Under the pieces are notes generated by a model that was not told where the DNA came from, did no database searches, and worked only from the letters and a program-made list of their open reading frames with translations. The position numbers were made by a program, and so were the translations under genes. A stretch of DNA of 64,000 bases, taken from the NCBI RefSeq assembly GCF_004768545.1, contig NZ_CP038634.1, positions 1,550,001 to 1,614,000 of the forward strand, read 5' to 3'. The DNA comes from Cupriavidus oxalaticus (GTDB lineage: Bacteria > Pseudomonadota > Gammaproteobacteria > Burkholderiales > Burkholderiaceae). The number at the start of each line of letters is the position of its first letter. Within the stretch, counting starts at the first letter, position 1. This document shows positions 1 through 8,131 of the stretch, piece by piece.

Positions 1-609
1 CGCGGCATCCATGACCGGCGTGGCTTCCGCCGCGCTGGCGCCGCCGAGGTACAGCACGCGCTCGAAGGCGGGATCGGGATAGCCCAGCGACACGCGCATG
101 GTGAAGCGGTCGAGCTGCGATTCAGGCAGCGCATGGGTGCCCAGCTGCTCCAGCGGATTCTGCGTGGCGATCACGAAGAACGGTTCCGGCAGCGCGTGCG
201 TGGTGCCGTCATGGGTCACCTGCCGCTCGGCCATGGCTTCGAGCAGGGCGCTCTGGGTTTTGGGCGGCGCCCGGTTGATCTCGTCGGCCAGCACTACCTG
301 CGCGAACACCGGGCCGCGATGGAAGCGGAATTCGCCCGCATCGCGCACGAACACCGAGACGCCGATCAGGTCCGCCGGCAGCAGGTCGCTGGTGAACTGC
401 ACGCGCTGGTACTGCAGCCCGAGCGTACGCGCCAGCGCATGCGCGAGCGTGGTCTTGCCCACGCCGGGCACGTCTTCCAGCAGCAGGTGGCCTCCCGCCA
501 GCATGCAGGCCAGCGCCAGCCGGACCTGCTGCGGCTTGCCAAGGACGATGCGGCCCAGCTGGGCCTGGGCCTCGGCCAGCGAAGCGACGATGCGTGGGCG
601 AGCAGTCAC
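1..609 (-). CDS. MoxR-family AAA+ ATPase (3' end outside window)
   Basis: Partial gene: the first 203 codons are present and the C-terminus lies beyond base 1. MoxR ATPases act as chaperone-like ATPases, often with von Willebrand factor A proteins, in maturation of enzymes or envelope proteins. Visible motifs are Walker A (DVPGVGKT, about residues 46-53), Walker B with the MoxR-typical LADEINR, and a sensor-1 block ([23 protein letters not shown] region). The start is a GTG at 609; no in-frame ATG lies upstream and a short AGG-containing ribosome site precedes it. It is divergent from the dioxygenase gene at 860. Partner genes such as DUF58 or VWA proteins would lie outside the window, so the specific role cannot be read. 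Confidence 0.9.
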   Translation of the reverse strand, partial: MTARPRIVASLAEAQAQLGRIVLGKPQQVRLALACMLAGGHLLLEDVPGVGKTTLAHALARTLGLQYQRVQFTSDLLPADLIGVSVFVRDAGEFRFHRGPVFAQVVLADEINRAPPKTQSALLEAMAERQVTHDGTTHALPEPFFVIATQNPLEQLGTHALPESQLDRFTMRVSLGYPDPAFERVLYLGGASAAEATPVMDAA

Positions 610-859
610 GTTGGACCTCGGCGCAAGGGAGTTGGAAGGGAGCCGGACCGGCGGCAAAAACGGGGACGCAGTGCAGCGCATTGTAGCGGCGTGCGCGGCA
701 CGCGGCACCGTCTGTTTCCGAACGGAGACACCCCGGGCCGGCGGCGATGCACCCGGATGGCGCACAGGCTGCGCCAGTTTGCGCGGGTTCTGGCATCATG
801 AGCCTGTCGGGCCACCGCCGGCCCAACCGTATTTCTTTCTCCTTCCGCTGCCCGCTGCA

Positions 860-1720
860 ATGACTGCCTCGCTGGACCCCTCCGCCGACCTCCGTGCCGA
901 CCTCCGTGCCGACCTCCCTGCGGCTGCCGTGCTGACCCCCGGCGCCGCCGATTCCGACGCGCTGCTGCGCCTGGCGCAGGCCTTCCATGCCAACGGCTTC
1001 GTGATCCTGCGCGGCTTCGGGAGCGAGGCAGACTGCGCCGCGCTGGAAGCGGTGGCGCGCAGGCACCTGGCGGCGGTGGTGCCACCGGTGGAGTTCGAGG
1101 CCGACCTGGGCTATCCCGGCGCCCCGGCCGCGCGCGACGCCGCCGGCGGCGGCACCGTCAGGCGGCTGCGCCAGGCCTACGGCCGCGACGAAGTGTTCCA
1201 CGACTGGGCTACCGCTCCGAAGCTGGTGTCGGTGGTGCAGGCGCTGCTGGGCGAACCCGCGTGCCTGACGCTGGCGCACCACAACTGCGTGATGACCAAG
1301 CACCCGCACTACGGCAGCCAGACCGGCTGGCACCGCGATACGCGCTATTGGTCGTTTGCCAAGCCCGAGCTGGTGACGGTCTGGCTGGCGCTGGGCGACG
1401 AGGATGAAAGCAACGGCGTGCTGCGCGTCATTCCGGGCTCGCACCGCGCGGCGCTGGAGCCGGGCCAGCTGGATCCCGCGGAATTCCTGATCGAGGCGCA
1501 TCCCGCCAGCCAGCCGCTGCTGCAGGCGGCGCGGCCGCTCGCGCTGCACCGCGGCGACGTGCTGTTCTTCGACAGCCGGCTGTTCCACGCGGCGGGCCGC
1601 AATGCCTCCAACGCGGTCAAGCTGTCGGTTGCCTTTGCGTACTTCGGCGCCAGCAACCGGCCGCTGGACGGCACGCGTTCGGCCGAGTTCGGCAGCGTGG
1701 CGCTGCCGGTGGCCGGCTGA
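860..1720 (+). CDS. Phytanoyl-CoA dioxygenase family protein (Fe(II)/2-oxoglutarate)
   Basis: A 286-residue protein of the PhyH-like non-haem iron, 2-oxoglutarate-dependent oxygenase family. The iron-binding facial triad is visible as H158-x-D160 (GWHRDTRYW) and a distal H243 (DSRLFHAAGRN); a VIPGSH segment lies between them, as usual in the family. The frame is open far upstream, but the ATG at 860 follows the promoter region shared with the divergent moxR gene and gives the normal family length. Residues 9-20 are encoded by three tandem 12-base units and read as ADLR-ADLR-ADLP ahead of the fold. The substrate is unknown; these enzymes hydroxylate fatty acyl, amino acid or secondary-metabolite substrates, and no neighbour narrows it. 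Confidence 0.85.
   Translation: MTASLDPSADLRADLRADLPAAAVLTPGAADSDALLRLAQAFHANGFVILRGFGSEADCAALEAVARRHLAAVVPPVEFEADLGYPGAPAARDAAGGGTVRRLRQAYGRDEVFHDWATAPKLVSVVQALLGEPACLTLAHHNCVMTKHPHYGSQTGWHRDTRYWSFAKPELVTVWLALGDEDESNGVLRVIPGSHRAALEPGQLDPAEFLIEAHPASQPLLQAARPLALHRGDVLFFDSRLFHAAGRNASNAVKLSVAFAYFGASNRPLDGTRSAEFGSVALPVAG
884..919 (+). repeat. Three tandem 12-bp units inside the dioxygenase gene
   Basis: Unit GCCGACCTCCGT occurs at 884-895 and 896-907, and with one change at 908-919. It adds four residues per copy near the N-terminus without breaking frame, so copy number could vary between strains. Confidence 0.9.
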
Positions 1721-1750
1721 GGCAGCCGGCGCGGGTGGTGGGGCCGGCCT

Positions 1751-2587
1751 TCAGGTACGCAGCCCGACCAGCCCTGAAATTTTTTCCGAAGCTTCGAGCA
1801 GCGGCGGCAGGAAGCGCTCCAGCATTTCCTGCGCGCTGGTGCGATTGGCCTGGCCGCTGATATTGATCGCGGCGATGGTCTGGCCGGCGCGGTTGCGGAT
1901 CGGCGCCGCCAGCGACACCAGTCCCTCTTCCAGCTCCTGGTCGTTCAACGCCCAGCCGCGCGTGCGGATATCGGCGACGATGGTCTTCAGCGCTTCGATG
2001 TCAGTCACGGTGCGGCTGGTGCGCGCGCGCAGTTCGCTGGCGCGCAGCACGGCGTCCAGCTCGGCTTCGTTCAGCCCTGCCATCAGCACGCGGCCCATCG
2101 ACGAGCAATACGCCGGCAGCCGGCTGCCGATCGACAGGTTGATGGTCATGATCTTGCGCGCCGGCACGCGCAGCACGTAGACGATCTCGGTCCCGTCCAG
2201 CACGGAGATCGAGCAGCTTTCATGCACCTGCTGCGACAGTGTCTCCATGATCGGCTCGGCCAGGTTCCAGAACGGCATCGAGGTCAGGTAGGCAAAGCCG
2301 AGGTCGAGGATCTTGGGCGTCAGCCGGAACAGCCGCCCGTCCGCCTGCACATAGCCCAGTCCCACCAGTGTCAGCAGGATGCGGCGCGCGCCCGCGCGCG
2401 TCAGGCCGCTGGCCTGGGCGATTTCCGTCAGCGTCTGTGCCGGGTGCTGGGCATTGAAGGCACGGATGACCGACAGCCCGCGTGCAAAGGACTGCACATA
2501 GCTGTCGCTTGGCTTCTCGGGCGCGGCGGCGCTGCCTGCGCCCTGGGGCGTCTGCGCGTCGCGGGGGGAGTCGGTGGAACTGGCCAT
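1751..2587 (-). CDS. pcaR: IclR-family regulator, PcaR/PobR/CatR-like
   Basis: A 278-residue IclR regulator. The N-terminal winged helix-turn-helix reads as LTEIAQASGLTRAGARRIL with FARGLSVIRAFN before it, which is the signature of the PcaR/PcaU/PobR/CatR subgroup that controls protocatechuate and beta-ketoadipate genes. The effector domain follows (HESCSISVLDGTEIVYV, LPAYCSSMGRVLMAG, ELEEGLVSLAAPI). The start is set at the ATG at 2587; an open frame upstream would add 30 non-conserved residues. The likely target is the pcaIJF cluster 14.6 kb away, whose promoter holds a PcaR-box-like sequence (see 16938-16973); that link is inference. It lies downstream of the exporter gene in the same orientation. 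The symbol is given by family resemblance only. Confidence 0.8.
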   Translation of the reverse strand: MASSTDSPRDAQTPQGAGSAAAPEKPSDSYVQSFARGLSVIRAFNAQHPAQTLTEIAQASGLTRAGARRILLTLVGLGYVQADGRLFRLTPKILDLGFAYLTSMPFWNLAEPIMETLSQQVHESCSISVLDGTEIVYVLRVPARKIMTINLSIGSRLPAYCSSMGRVLMAGLNEAELDAVLRASELRARTSRTVTDIEALKTIVADIRTRGWALNDQELEEGLVSLAAPIRNRAGQTIAAINISGQANRTSAQEMLERFLPPLLEASEKISGLVGLRT

Positions 2588-2790
2588 CGGTGTAGCACCG
2601 GCGCGGGTCGCCGGATTGGCACGGAAAGGCCGAAAGGGTAGAGGAAATGCCGGCACAACGCCAGTGCCGGCCCCCATGGCTCACCACCAGCGGGGGATGG
2701 CGGCATGGCCCCGGCGGCGCCCGTTCGGAACGCCGCCGCCATGCTGTCTCCTGCACCGCCTCCCTTGTTATCGGGGGCTGGAGAGGCGTC

Positions 2791-4413
2791 TTAGCGGAAG
2801 CTGCGCTGCACCAGCACGAACACCGCGCCAAGCACACAGATCACCGCGAAGCCATGCAGCATGTCCATACCTGCCAGCAGCGTGGCCTGCCGGTCGATTT
2901 CCAGCGAGATCTTCGCCAGCCCGGAGGCCGACAGCGCATCCGGCGATTGCAGCGCCGGGTTGAAGCGCGTGACCTGCTCGACCAGGTGGGTGCGGTGCTC
3001 GGCCAGCCCGTCCTGCATGAACACGCTGGCCAGGCCGGTGCCCACGGCCGAGGCAATCTGCTTGCACACGTTCTTGAACTGGTAGGCGTGCGAGAAATCC
3101 TCGACCGGCACCTCCAGGTAGGTCATCGATGCCACCTGCACCATCAGCAGCACCGGCGTCAGCCCTTCCAGCAGCACCACCGGCACCAGCGCATAGTCGG
3201 GGGCGCCCGGCATCAGCTGGTGCGAAAACAGCATCGCGGCGCAGGCATAGAAGACAAAGCCAAGCGCGATCACGCGCCGCTTGCGGAATACCAGCGCCAT
3301 GCCCAGCGTGATGGCCACGGCGCCGATGGTCGCCACCGCGCCGCTGGTTGCCAGCAGCATGCAGGTGGTGCGGAAGGTCAGGCCCAGGCCGGTCTGCGTC
3401 AGCGACGGCAGCAGGAAGGCCCATGCCGACGACATCAGGTAATACAGCGTGTAGAAGCCCAGCCCGTAGAGATACTGGCGCCCGGCCAGCCGCGACAGGT
3501 CGATCCACGGGTCGGGATGGCGGTACAGGCGCCAGCCGGCGAAGGCAAACAGCGCCAGCCCGCACAGCGCCGCCAGCGGCATTTCCGGCGAACTGAAGAA
3601 GCGCGTGTAGCGCATTTCCTGCAGCGTATGCAGGATCACCAGCGCGCCGGCCGCGGCGGCGATCGCGGCGGGCCAGTCCAGCGTCGACACCGGCGGATGC
3701 CGGTCGCGCGGCGCGCGCGTGGGGTAGGTCAGCGCCACCGACAGCAGCACCGGCAAGGCAATGCCGGCCTGGAACAGGAACACCGCGCGCCAGCCGATAT
3801 CGTCGAGGAACATGCTGGTCAGCCACGGCGCGAGCGCCAGCATCGAGAACGCGCCGCCGCCGAAGCGCAGCATTAGCGCGCCGCGTTCGGCCGGCGTCGA
3901 CACCAGCTGCACCAGGATGCGCGAGGCCGCGAACAGGCCCCCGGCGCCCAGGCCCTGCACCGCCTTGCCGGAGATGAGCCCGGTGGGGGTGGCAAATTCG
4001 GCACAGATCAGCGAACCCAGGATGAACACCACCAGCGACACCAGCGTAAAGCGCTTGTACGTGATGCGGCGCGCGACCTGGTCGAGCACCATGTTCATCA
4101 GCACCGCGGTGGCGGCATAAGCCGAGACCGCGTACAGGTAGTCTTCCGGCGCGGCGCCGACGCCGCCCTGGATATGCTGGCTGGCCACGCCCATCATCAA
4201 CGTGGAAGAAAAGTCGATGCCGGTGACCAGGCCGAGCGTCAGGCCGAACAATGAAAGACGCCAGTGACCCATTTCGGGGTGACTGGTGAGTTGCATGCGG
4301 GGGTGTGCTGGGGCGGAGGCCGGTGTCGTAGCGGGGGCGAGGGCTGCCGGGACTGATGTTGCCAGCGCTGGGGCTGAGCCGTCCGGTGCAGCCGGGACAG
4401 GCGTTTGTTGCAT
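2791..4413 (-). CDS. MFS transporter, DHA2 (EmrB-like) family
   Basis: A 540-residue inner-membrane protein with the 14-helix layout of the DHA2 drug:H+ antiporter family. The first helices include FGLTLGLVTGIDFSSTL, and the DHA2-type segment GLISGKAVQGLGAGGLFAA follows. The first about 40 residues are Ala/Pro-rich and uncharged; an alternative ATG at 4296 (MQLTSHPEMG) would remove them. It is divergent from a LysR gene that starts about 60 bases away, a common arrangement in which the LysR protein controls the exporter. The exported compound is unknown. Confidence 0.85.
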   Translation of the reverse strand: MQQTPVPAAPDGSAPALATSVPAALAPATTPASAPAHPRMQLTSHPEMGHWRLSLFGLTLGLVTGIDFSSTLMMGVASQHIQGGVGAAPEDYLYAVSAYAATAVLMNMVLDQVARRITYKRFTLVSLVVFILGSLICAEFATPTGLISGKAVQGLGAGGLFAASRILVQLVSTPAERGALMLRFGGGAFSMLALAPWLTSMFLDDIGWRAVFLFQAGIALPVLLSVALTYPTRAPRDRHPPVSTLDWPAAIAAAAGALVILHTLQEMRYTRFFSSPEMPLAALCGLALFAFAGWRLYRHPDPWIDLSRLAGRQYLYGLGFYTLYYLMSSAWAFLLPSLTQTGLGLTFRTTCMLLATSGAVATIGAVAITLGMALVFRKRRVIALGFVFYACAAMLFSHQLMPGAPDYALVPVVLLEGLTPVLLMVQVASMTYLEVPVEDFSHAYQFKNVCKQIASAVGTGLASVFMQDGLAEHRTHLVEQVTRFNPALQSPDALSASGLAKISLEIDRQATLLAGMDMLHGFAVICVLGAVFVLVQRSFR

Positions 4414-4473
4414 CGCTCAAGCATAATGTCGCCTGCCGCCGAGAACTACAGGCTGTCAGGGAAACATTGTCCG

Positions 4474-5493
4474 GTGAATCAAACAATTCAATGGAACGAC
4501 TGGGAAGCGTTCTGCTGCGTCGTCGAGCAGGGAACGTTCACGGCCGCGGCGGAGCAGCTCGATTGCCCCAAGTCGCGCGTCTCGGCCGCGGTCGCGCGGC
4601 TGGAAACCGCCATCGGCGCCAAGCTGCTGGAGCGCACCACGCGGCGCATGCGCCTCACCGATGCCGGCAAGGCGGTCTATCGCGACGTGGCGCCGCTGTT
4701 CGCGCGGCTGCGCGAGATCCGCCAGGAAACGCTGGCGCGCGAGGAGCGCGTGCAGGGCGTGCTGCGCATCGCCACACCTTATGAATTTGGCGCCCAGCAA
4801 CTGGGCGGGGTGATCTGCCGTACACTCGTCGCGCATCCGGCGCTGGATGTGGCGGTCGAGATCACGCAGGGACTGGTCGACCCGATCCGCGACGGGTTTG
4901 ACGTGGCGTTCGTCATCGTCGATGCCGACCTGCCCGACTCCGGCACGGTGGCCCGCCGCATCTACCACGTCGAGCGCGGGCTGTTCGCCGCGCCGTCGCT
5001 GGCGGACAGCCTGCCGGCGCAGCTGCGCCCGGAAGACCTGGCCAACATGCCGACGCTGACCACGCCGGGCGACACGGTGTGGGAATTCACCCGCGACGGC
5101 GAGACCGTCTCTGTGCCGATCCGCCCGCGCATGCAGACCTTCAACGCCGAGCTGCGCCTGCAGGGCGCGCTGGCGGGCCTCGGCATCGCGCGCCTGTCGG
5201 TGAACTACTGCGAGGCCGAGATCGCGCAGGGCCGCCTGGTGCGGGTGCTGCCGGATTTCCCGCTGCCGCCGCTGCGCGTGTTCGCGCTGCTGCCGGACCG
5301 GCGCCTGCAACCGCGCAAGGTGCGCGTGTTCATGGAAGCGATCGAGTCGATGATGGTGTCGGAGCTGGGGCCCGAGCCAGGCCTGGAAGGGATCGAGCCC
5401 GGCGAGTGGGCGAGGGAGGGCGCTGGGCCCGAAGACGACGCGCAGGCGGACGGAAGCGGCCTGGCACAGGGAGAGGCCCGCCCTGCGGGTTGA
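4474..5493 (+). CDS. LysR-family transcriptional regulator
   Basis: About 339 residues. The N-terminal winged helix-turn-helix reads NDWEAFCCVVEQGTFTAAAE and SRVSAAVARLETAIGAKLL, followed by a LysR substrate-binding domain of the CrgA/AaeR group. I chose the GTG at 4474, which leaves the usual few residues before the first helix and has AGGGA 11 bases upstream; ATG 4426 or TTG 4405 would extend the protein into the divergent promoter region. The last about 35 residues (after PEPGLEGIEPGEW) are a Gly/Glu/Ala-rich tail not normal for the family. It faces away from the DHA2 exporter and is its likely regulator. Confidence 0.85.
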   Translation: MNQTIQWNDWEAFCCVVEQGTFTAAAEQLDCPKSRVSAAVARLETAIGAKLLERTTRRMRLTDAGKAVYRDVAPLFARLREIRQETLAREERVQGVLRIATPYEFGAQQLGGVICRTLVAHPALDVAVEITQGLVDPIRDGFDVAFVIVDADLPDSGTVARRIYHVERGLFAAPSLADSLPAQLRPEDLANMPTLTTPGDTVWEFTRDGETVSVPIRPRMQTFNAELRLQGALAGLGIARLSVNYCEAEIAQGRLVRVLPDFPLPPLRVFALLPDRRLQPRKVRVFMEAIESMMVSELGPEPGLEGIEPGEWAREGAGPEDDAQADGSGLAQGEARPAG

Positions 5494-5547
5494 GGACGCC
5501 GGCGGGCCACCACGGCGCAAGGCCGTGGCAAGGGAAAACGCGCAGAC

Positions 5548-5841
5548 TCAGGCGCCTTCGGTGAAGCTGTCGCGACGGCCGGTGATGGCGGCGCCGTCGG
5601 TGAACGGATCGACCTTGCCTTGCCTGGCACCGTCGGTGAACGGATCGGCGCGGCCGTTCCGGAAGGCATATCGAGCGCCGTCCAGGAAAGGATCGGCCTT
5701 GCTGGCGTGGGCGATGCCGCCGTCGAGGCGCGCAATATCGGAAACGGGTTCAGAGGCGTGCGCGGCAGCGGCGGCAAACGACAGGCCGGCCGCGCACAGC
5801 AGCGAAAGCGCCAGGTTGCGGGGTTGTGCGAGGGTCTTCAT
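5548..5841 (-). CDS. Small secreted protein with DPFTDGA repeats, unknown function
   Basis: A 97-residue protein with a clear Sec signal peptide (MKTLAQPRNLALSLLCAAG, cleavage probably after AHA-S near residue 29). The mature part is built from four copies of the heptad D-(P/S)-F-x-(D/E)-G-A separated by short Arg/Lys/Gly linkers: DPFLDGA, DPFTDGA, DPFTDGA and DSFTEGA. I recognise no named domain. The acidic Asp residues could bind a divalent metal or a basic partner, but that is a guess. An 18-base palindrome lies about 100 bases upstream (5940-5957). The gene stands alone between a LysR gene and yggT. Confidence 0.8.
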   Translation of the reverse strand: MKTLAQPRNLALSLLCAAGLSFAAAAAHASEPVSDIARLDGGIAHASKADPFLDGARYAFRNGRADPFTDGARQGKVDPFTDGAAITGRRDSFTEGA

Positions 5842-5939
5842 GGTGTGGTCCTTCTTGGCAGGGTGCGTGGCTGCAGCGCCACGTTGCCTGTAATGTAGGA
5901 CTTCACACTAAGCAGAAAAAGCGTCAATTCTCGAAACAC

Positions 5940-5957
5940 TGTCCAGACATCTGGACA
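5940..5957. promoter_or_regulatory. 18-bp palindrome upstream of the small secreted protein gene
   Basis: TGTCCAGA-CA-TCTGGACA has perfect 8-base arms around a 2-base centre. It sits about 100 bases upstream of the start at 5841 and just past the stop of yggT. No T-run follows on either strand, so it looks like a dimeric repressor or activator site rather than a terminator. No protein is assigned to it. Confidence 0.55.
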
Positions 5958-6001
5958 ATGCGCCGGCCAGTGCCCGGCCCCATCGCAGCGGCCTGCGGTC
6001 C

Positions 6002-6565
6002 TCAAAAATGCATGTTGAACACGCTCGCGCCCAGCCTGGCGACCACCATCAGCAGGATCTGCGCGATCACGAACAGCACCAGCGGCGAGACATCGAAGCC
6101 CCCGAGGCGGGGCACCACGCGCTGGATCGGGCGCAGCACCGGCGCGGTCAGGTGGTCGATGGCGGGCGTGATCGGCGAATGCGGGTTGACCCACGACAGG
6201 ATCGCCATCAGCAGCGTGACCCACATCACCAGGCTGATCGCCCACTTCAGCACATAGAGCAACGCGGTCAGCAGCACCGCCGGCAGGAACGCCAGCAGGT
6301 CGGCGCCGCTGAGCAGCGCGACCAGCAGCAGGAACACGACCGCCGTCAGCCAGGCCGCCACCACCGTGGCCCAGTCGATGCCGCCCACGCCCGGAATGAT
6401 CCGGCGCAGCGGCCGCACCAGCCAGTCGGTGATCTGGAACACGCCCTGCGAGACCGGGTTGCGCGTCGGCAGCCGCGTCAGCTGCATCCAGACGCGCAGC
6501 AGCAGGGCCATGCCGAACAAGGTAAAGATGGTATCCAGCAGGAAGAGGGCGATTTCCGTAAACAT
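6002..6565 (-). CDS. YggT family integral membrane protein
   Basis: A 187-residue membrane protein with two YggT repeats, each a pair of hydrophobic segments ending in a conserved RPxxRIxP-type motif. The first repeat carries DWLVRPLRRIIPGVGGIDW and the second LTAPVLRPIQRVVPRLGGFD. Family members are inner-membrane proteins linked to osmotic shock tolerance and, in cyanobacteria and plastids, to nucleoid or cytochrome assembly; the bacterial role is not settled. The ATG at 6565 (MFTEIALFLLDTIF) starts directly in the first membrane helix; the frame stays open upstream but that part has no membrane character. Confidence 0.85.
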   Translation of the reverse strand: MFTEIALFLLDTIFTLFGMALLLRVWMQLTRLPTRNPVSQGVFQITDWLVRPLRRIIPGVGGIDWATVVAAWLTAVVFLLLVALLSGADLLAFLPAVLLTALLYVLKWAISLVMWVTLLMAILSWVNPHSPITPAIDHLTAPVLRPIQRVVPRLGGFDVSPLVLFVIAQILLMVVARLGASVFNMHF

Positions 6566-6776
6566 CGATGCGGTTTCCGGTGGGGTTAGGGTGTCTGCAA
6601 CCGCACAGATTCTGCCATAGCCCGGCGTCACGTCGGCACATCCGGGTCGCGTGCCTGTGGCGCGTCCAACATGCCGGCGCCGCCCTATAATTGCGAGCGC
6701 CCGCGGCCGCACTGCGCCGGCGGCGGGCACGTCCCCGTTTTTTTTTGCGCCTTGCGCCGTTCTTCCGTCTCGTCCT

Positions 6777-7235
6777 ATGCCCAGCAAGCCAGCCTCGTCC
6801 CGCAACCCTGCGCCGCTCAACAAGGCGGATTTCGAGGCGCTCTCGGACTTCCGCTACCAGCTGCGGCGCTTCCTGCGGTTTTCCGAGGATGCGGCGCGCG
6901 AGGAAGGGCTGACCGTGCAGCAGTACCTGCTGCTGCTGCATATCCGCGGCAGCGCCGACAAGGAGTGGGCCTCGATCGGCGAGCTGGCCGAACGACTGCA
7001 GGCCAAGCAGCACGGCGTGGTGGCGCTGGTCAACCGCTGCGAGGCGGCCGGACTGGTCAAGCGCCGCCTCAATCCCGAGGACCGGCGCGTGGTGCAGGTG
7101 CACCTGCTGGCCAAGGGCGAGCGCAGCCTGAACCGGCTGGCGATGCTGCACCGGACCGAGCTGGAATCGCTGCGCAACACCTTCCGCGTGGCACGCATCA
7201 CGCAGTTCAACGACGACGGCGCCGAGCGCGGCTGA
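6777..7235 (+). CDS. MarR-family transcriptional regulator
   Basis: A 152-residue winged-helix protein. The core reads EEGLTVQQYLLLLHI, IGELAERLQAKQHGVVALVNRCEAAGLV and RRLNPEDRRVVQVHLLAKG, which is the MarR recognition helix plus wing. The start is the ATG at 6777 (MPSKPASS); the longer open frame upstream would add a low-complexity leader encoded across a T8 tract at about 6738-6746. It faces yggT across a short gap, so the two are divergent. The ligand and targets are unknown; adjacent yggT is one candidate target. Confidence 0.85.
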   Translation: MPSKPASSRNPAPLNKADFEALSDFRYQLRRFLRFSEDAAREEGLTVQQYLLLLHIRGSADKEWASIGELAERLQAKQHGVVALVNRCEAAGLVKRRLNPEDRRVVQVHLLAKGERSLNRLAMLHRTELESLRNTFRVARITQFNDDGAERG

Positions 7236-7398
7236 GCCTGCCAGCCGAGCGCCAACCGGGTGCCAACCGGGTGCCACGGATCCGGTTACAGGCGGTTACC
7301 AATCAAAAGCTCCGGTGACACCCGCCGCCCGCGCGCGGCCCTAGACTCGCGCGCATTCATCACCATTATCAATAAGCGCAGTGCGCAGGAGTCGAGCC

Positions 7399-8100
7399 AT
7401 GTCCATCCCCTTTCGTTCGGTTGTGCTTGCGGTGCTGGGCGCCGGTGCGCTCGCCGGGTGTGCCACGCCGTATGGCTATGACAACGGCTATGGCGGGGGG
7501 TATGGCAGCGGCTACGGCAGCTACGGCACCAATACCGCCTATGGCGGCAGCTATGGTGGAAGCTATGGCGGCAACTACGGCACCAGCGGCACCACCATCA
7601 GCGGCTACCCGGCGCAGCAGGGCTATCCCCAGCAGGGCTACCCTCAACAGCAATATCCGCAGCAAGGCTATCCGCAACAGGGGTATCCGCAGCAGCAATA
7701 TCCGGACGGCGGCTACGACAGCAACGGCTATGGCAACAGCAACTACGGCAACCAGGCGTACGGCGTACGCTACGGCTGGGTAGAGGCCATCGAAGTGGTT
7801 GCCGGCCAGCCGCCCTCGACCAGCGGCGCGGGCGCGGTGGTCGGCGGCATCGTCGGTGGCTTGCTCGGCCACCAGGTCGGCGGCGGCCGCGGCAATACGG
7901 TAGCGACCATCGGCGGCGCCGTGGTAGGCGCGGTGGCCGGCAACGAGGTCGAGAAGCGCACCGGCACCAGCGCGTCGGCCTACCGCGTGCGCGTGCGCAC
8001 CAGCGACAACGCCTACCTGACGCTGACGCAGTCCAACGCCTACCAGATGCGCATCGGCGACCGCGTCAAGGTCGAGAACGGCGTGGCGGTACCGTACTGA
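7399..8100 (+). CDS. Glycine-zipper 2TM-domain lipoprotein with QQGYP repeats
   Basis: A 233-residue putative outer-membrane lipoprotein. The signal peptide ends in the lipobox LAG-C (residues 17-20). A Gly/Tyr-rich segment follows, then a run of QQGYP/QQQYP pentapeptides (about bases 7612-7712), then a glycine-zipper 2TM domain (GAVVGGIVGGLLGHQVGGG and IGGAVVGAVAGNEVEK), as in the Rickettsia 17-kDa antigen and SlyB families. A C-terminal beta-rich part ends in DRVKVENGVAVPY. The ATG at 7399 is preceded by CAGGAGT. Such proteins help envelope integrity; the Tyr/Gln repeats are lineage-specific and probably vary in number. Confidence 0.85.
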   Translation: MSIPFRSVVLAVLGAGALAGCATPYGYDNGYGGGYGSGYGSYGTNTAYGGSYGGSYGGNYGTSGTTISGYPAQQGYPQQGYPQQQYPQQGYPQQGYPQQQYPDGGYDSNGYGNSNYGNQAYGVRYGWVEAIEVVAGQPPSTSGAGAVVGGIVGGLLGHQVGGGRGNTVATIGGAVVGAVAGNEVEKRTGTSASAYRVRVRTSDNAYLTLTQSNAYQMRIGDRVKVENGVAVPY

Positions 8101-8131
8101 CCGATGCCGATGCGATGGCGCTCCCGGCCGG

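Noticed and set aside
2647..3876. 409-codon plus-strand frame opposite the DHA2 exporter gene
   Set aside because: Low-complexity His/Arg/Gln-rich antisense of membrane helices, not a protein.
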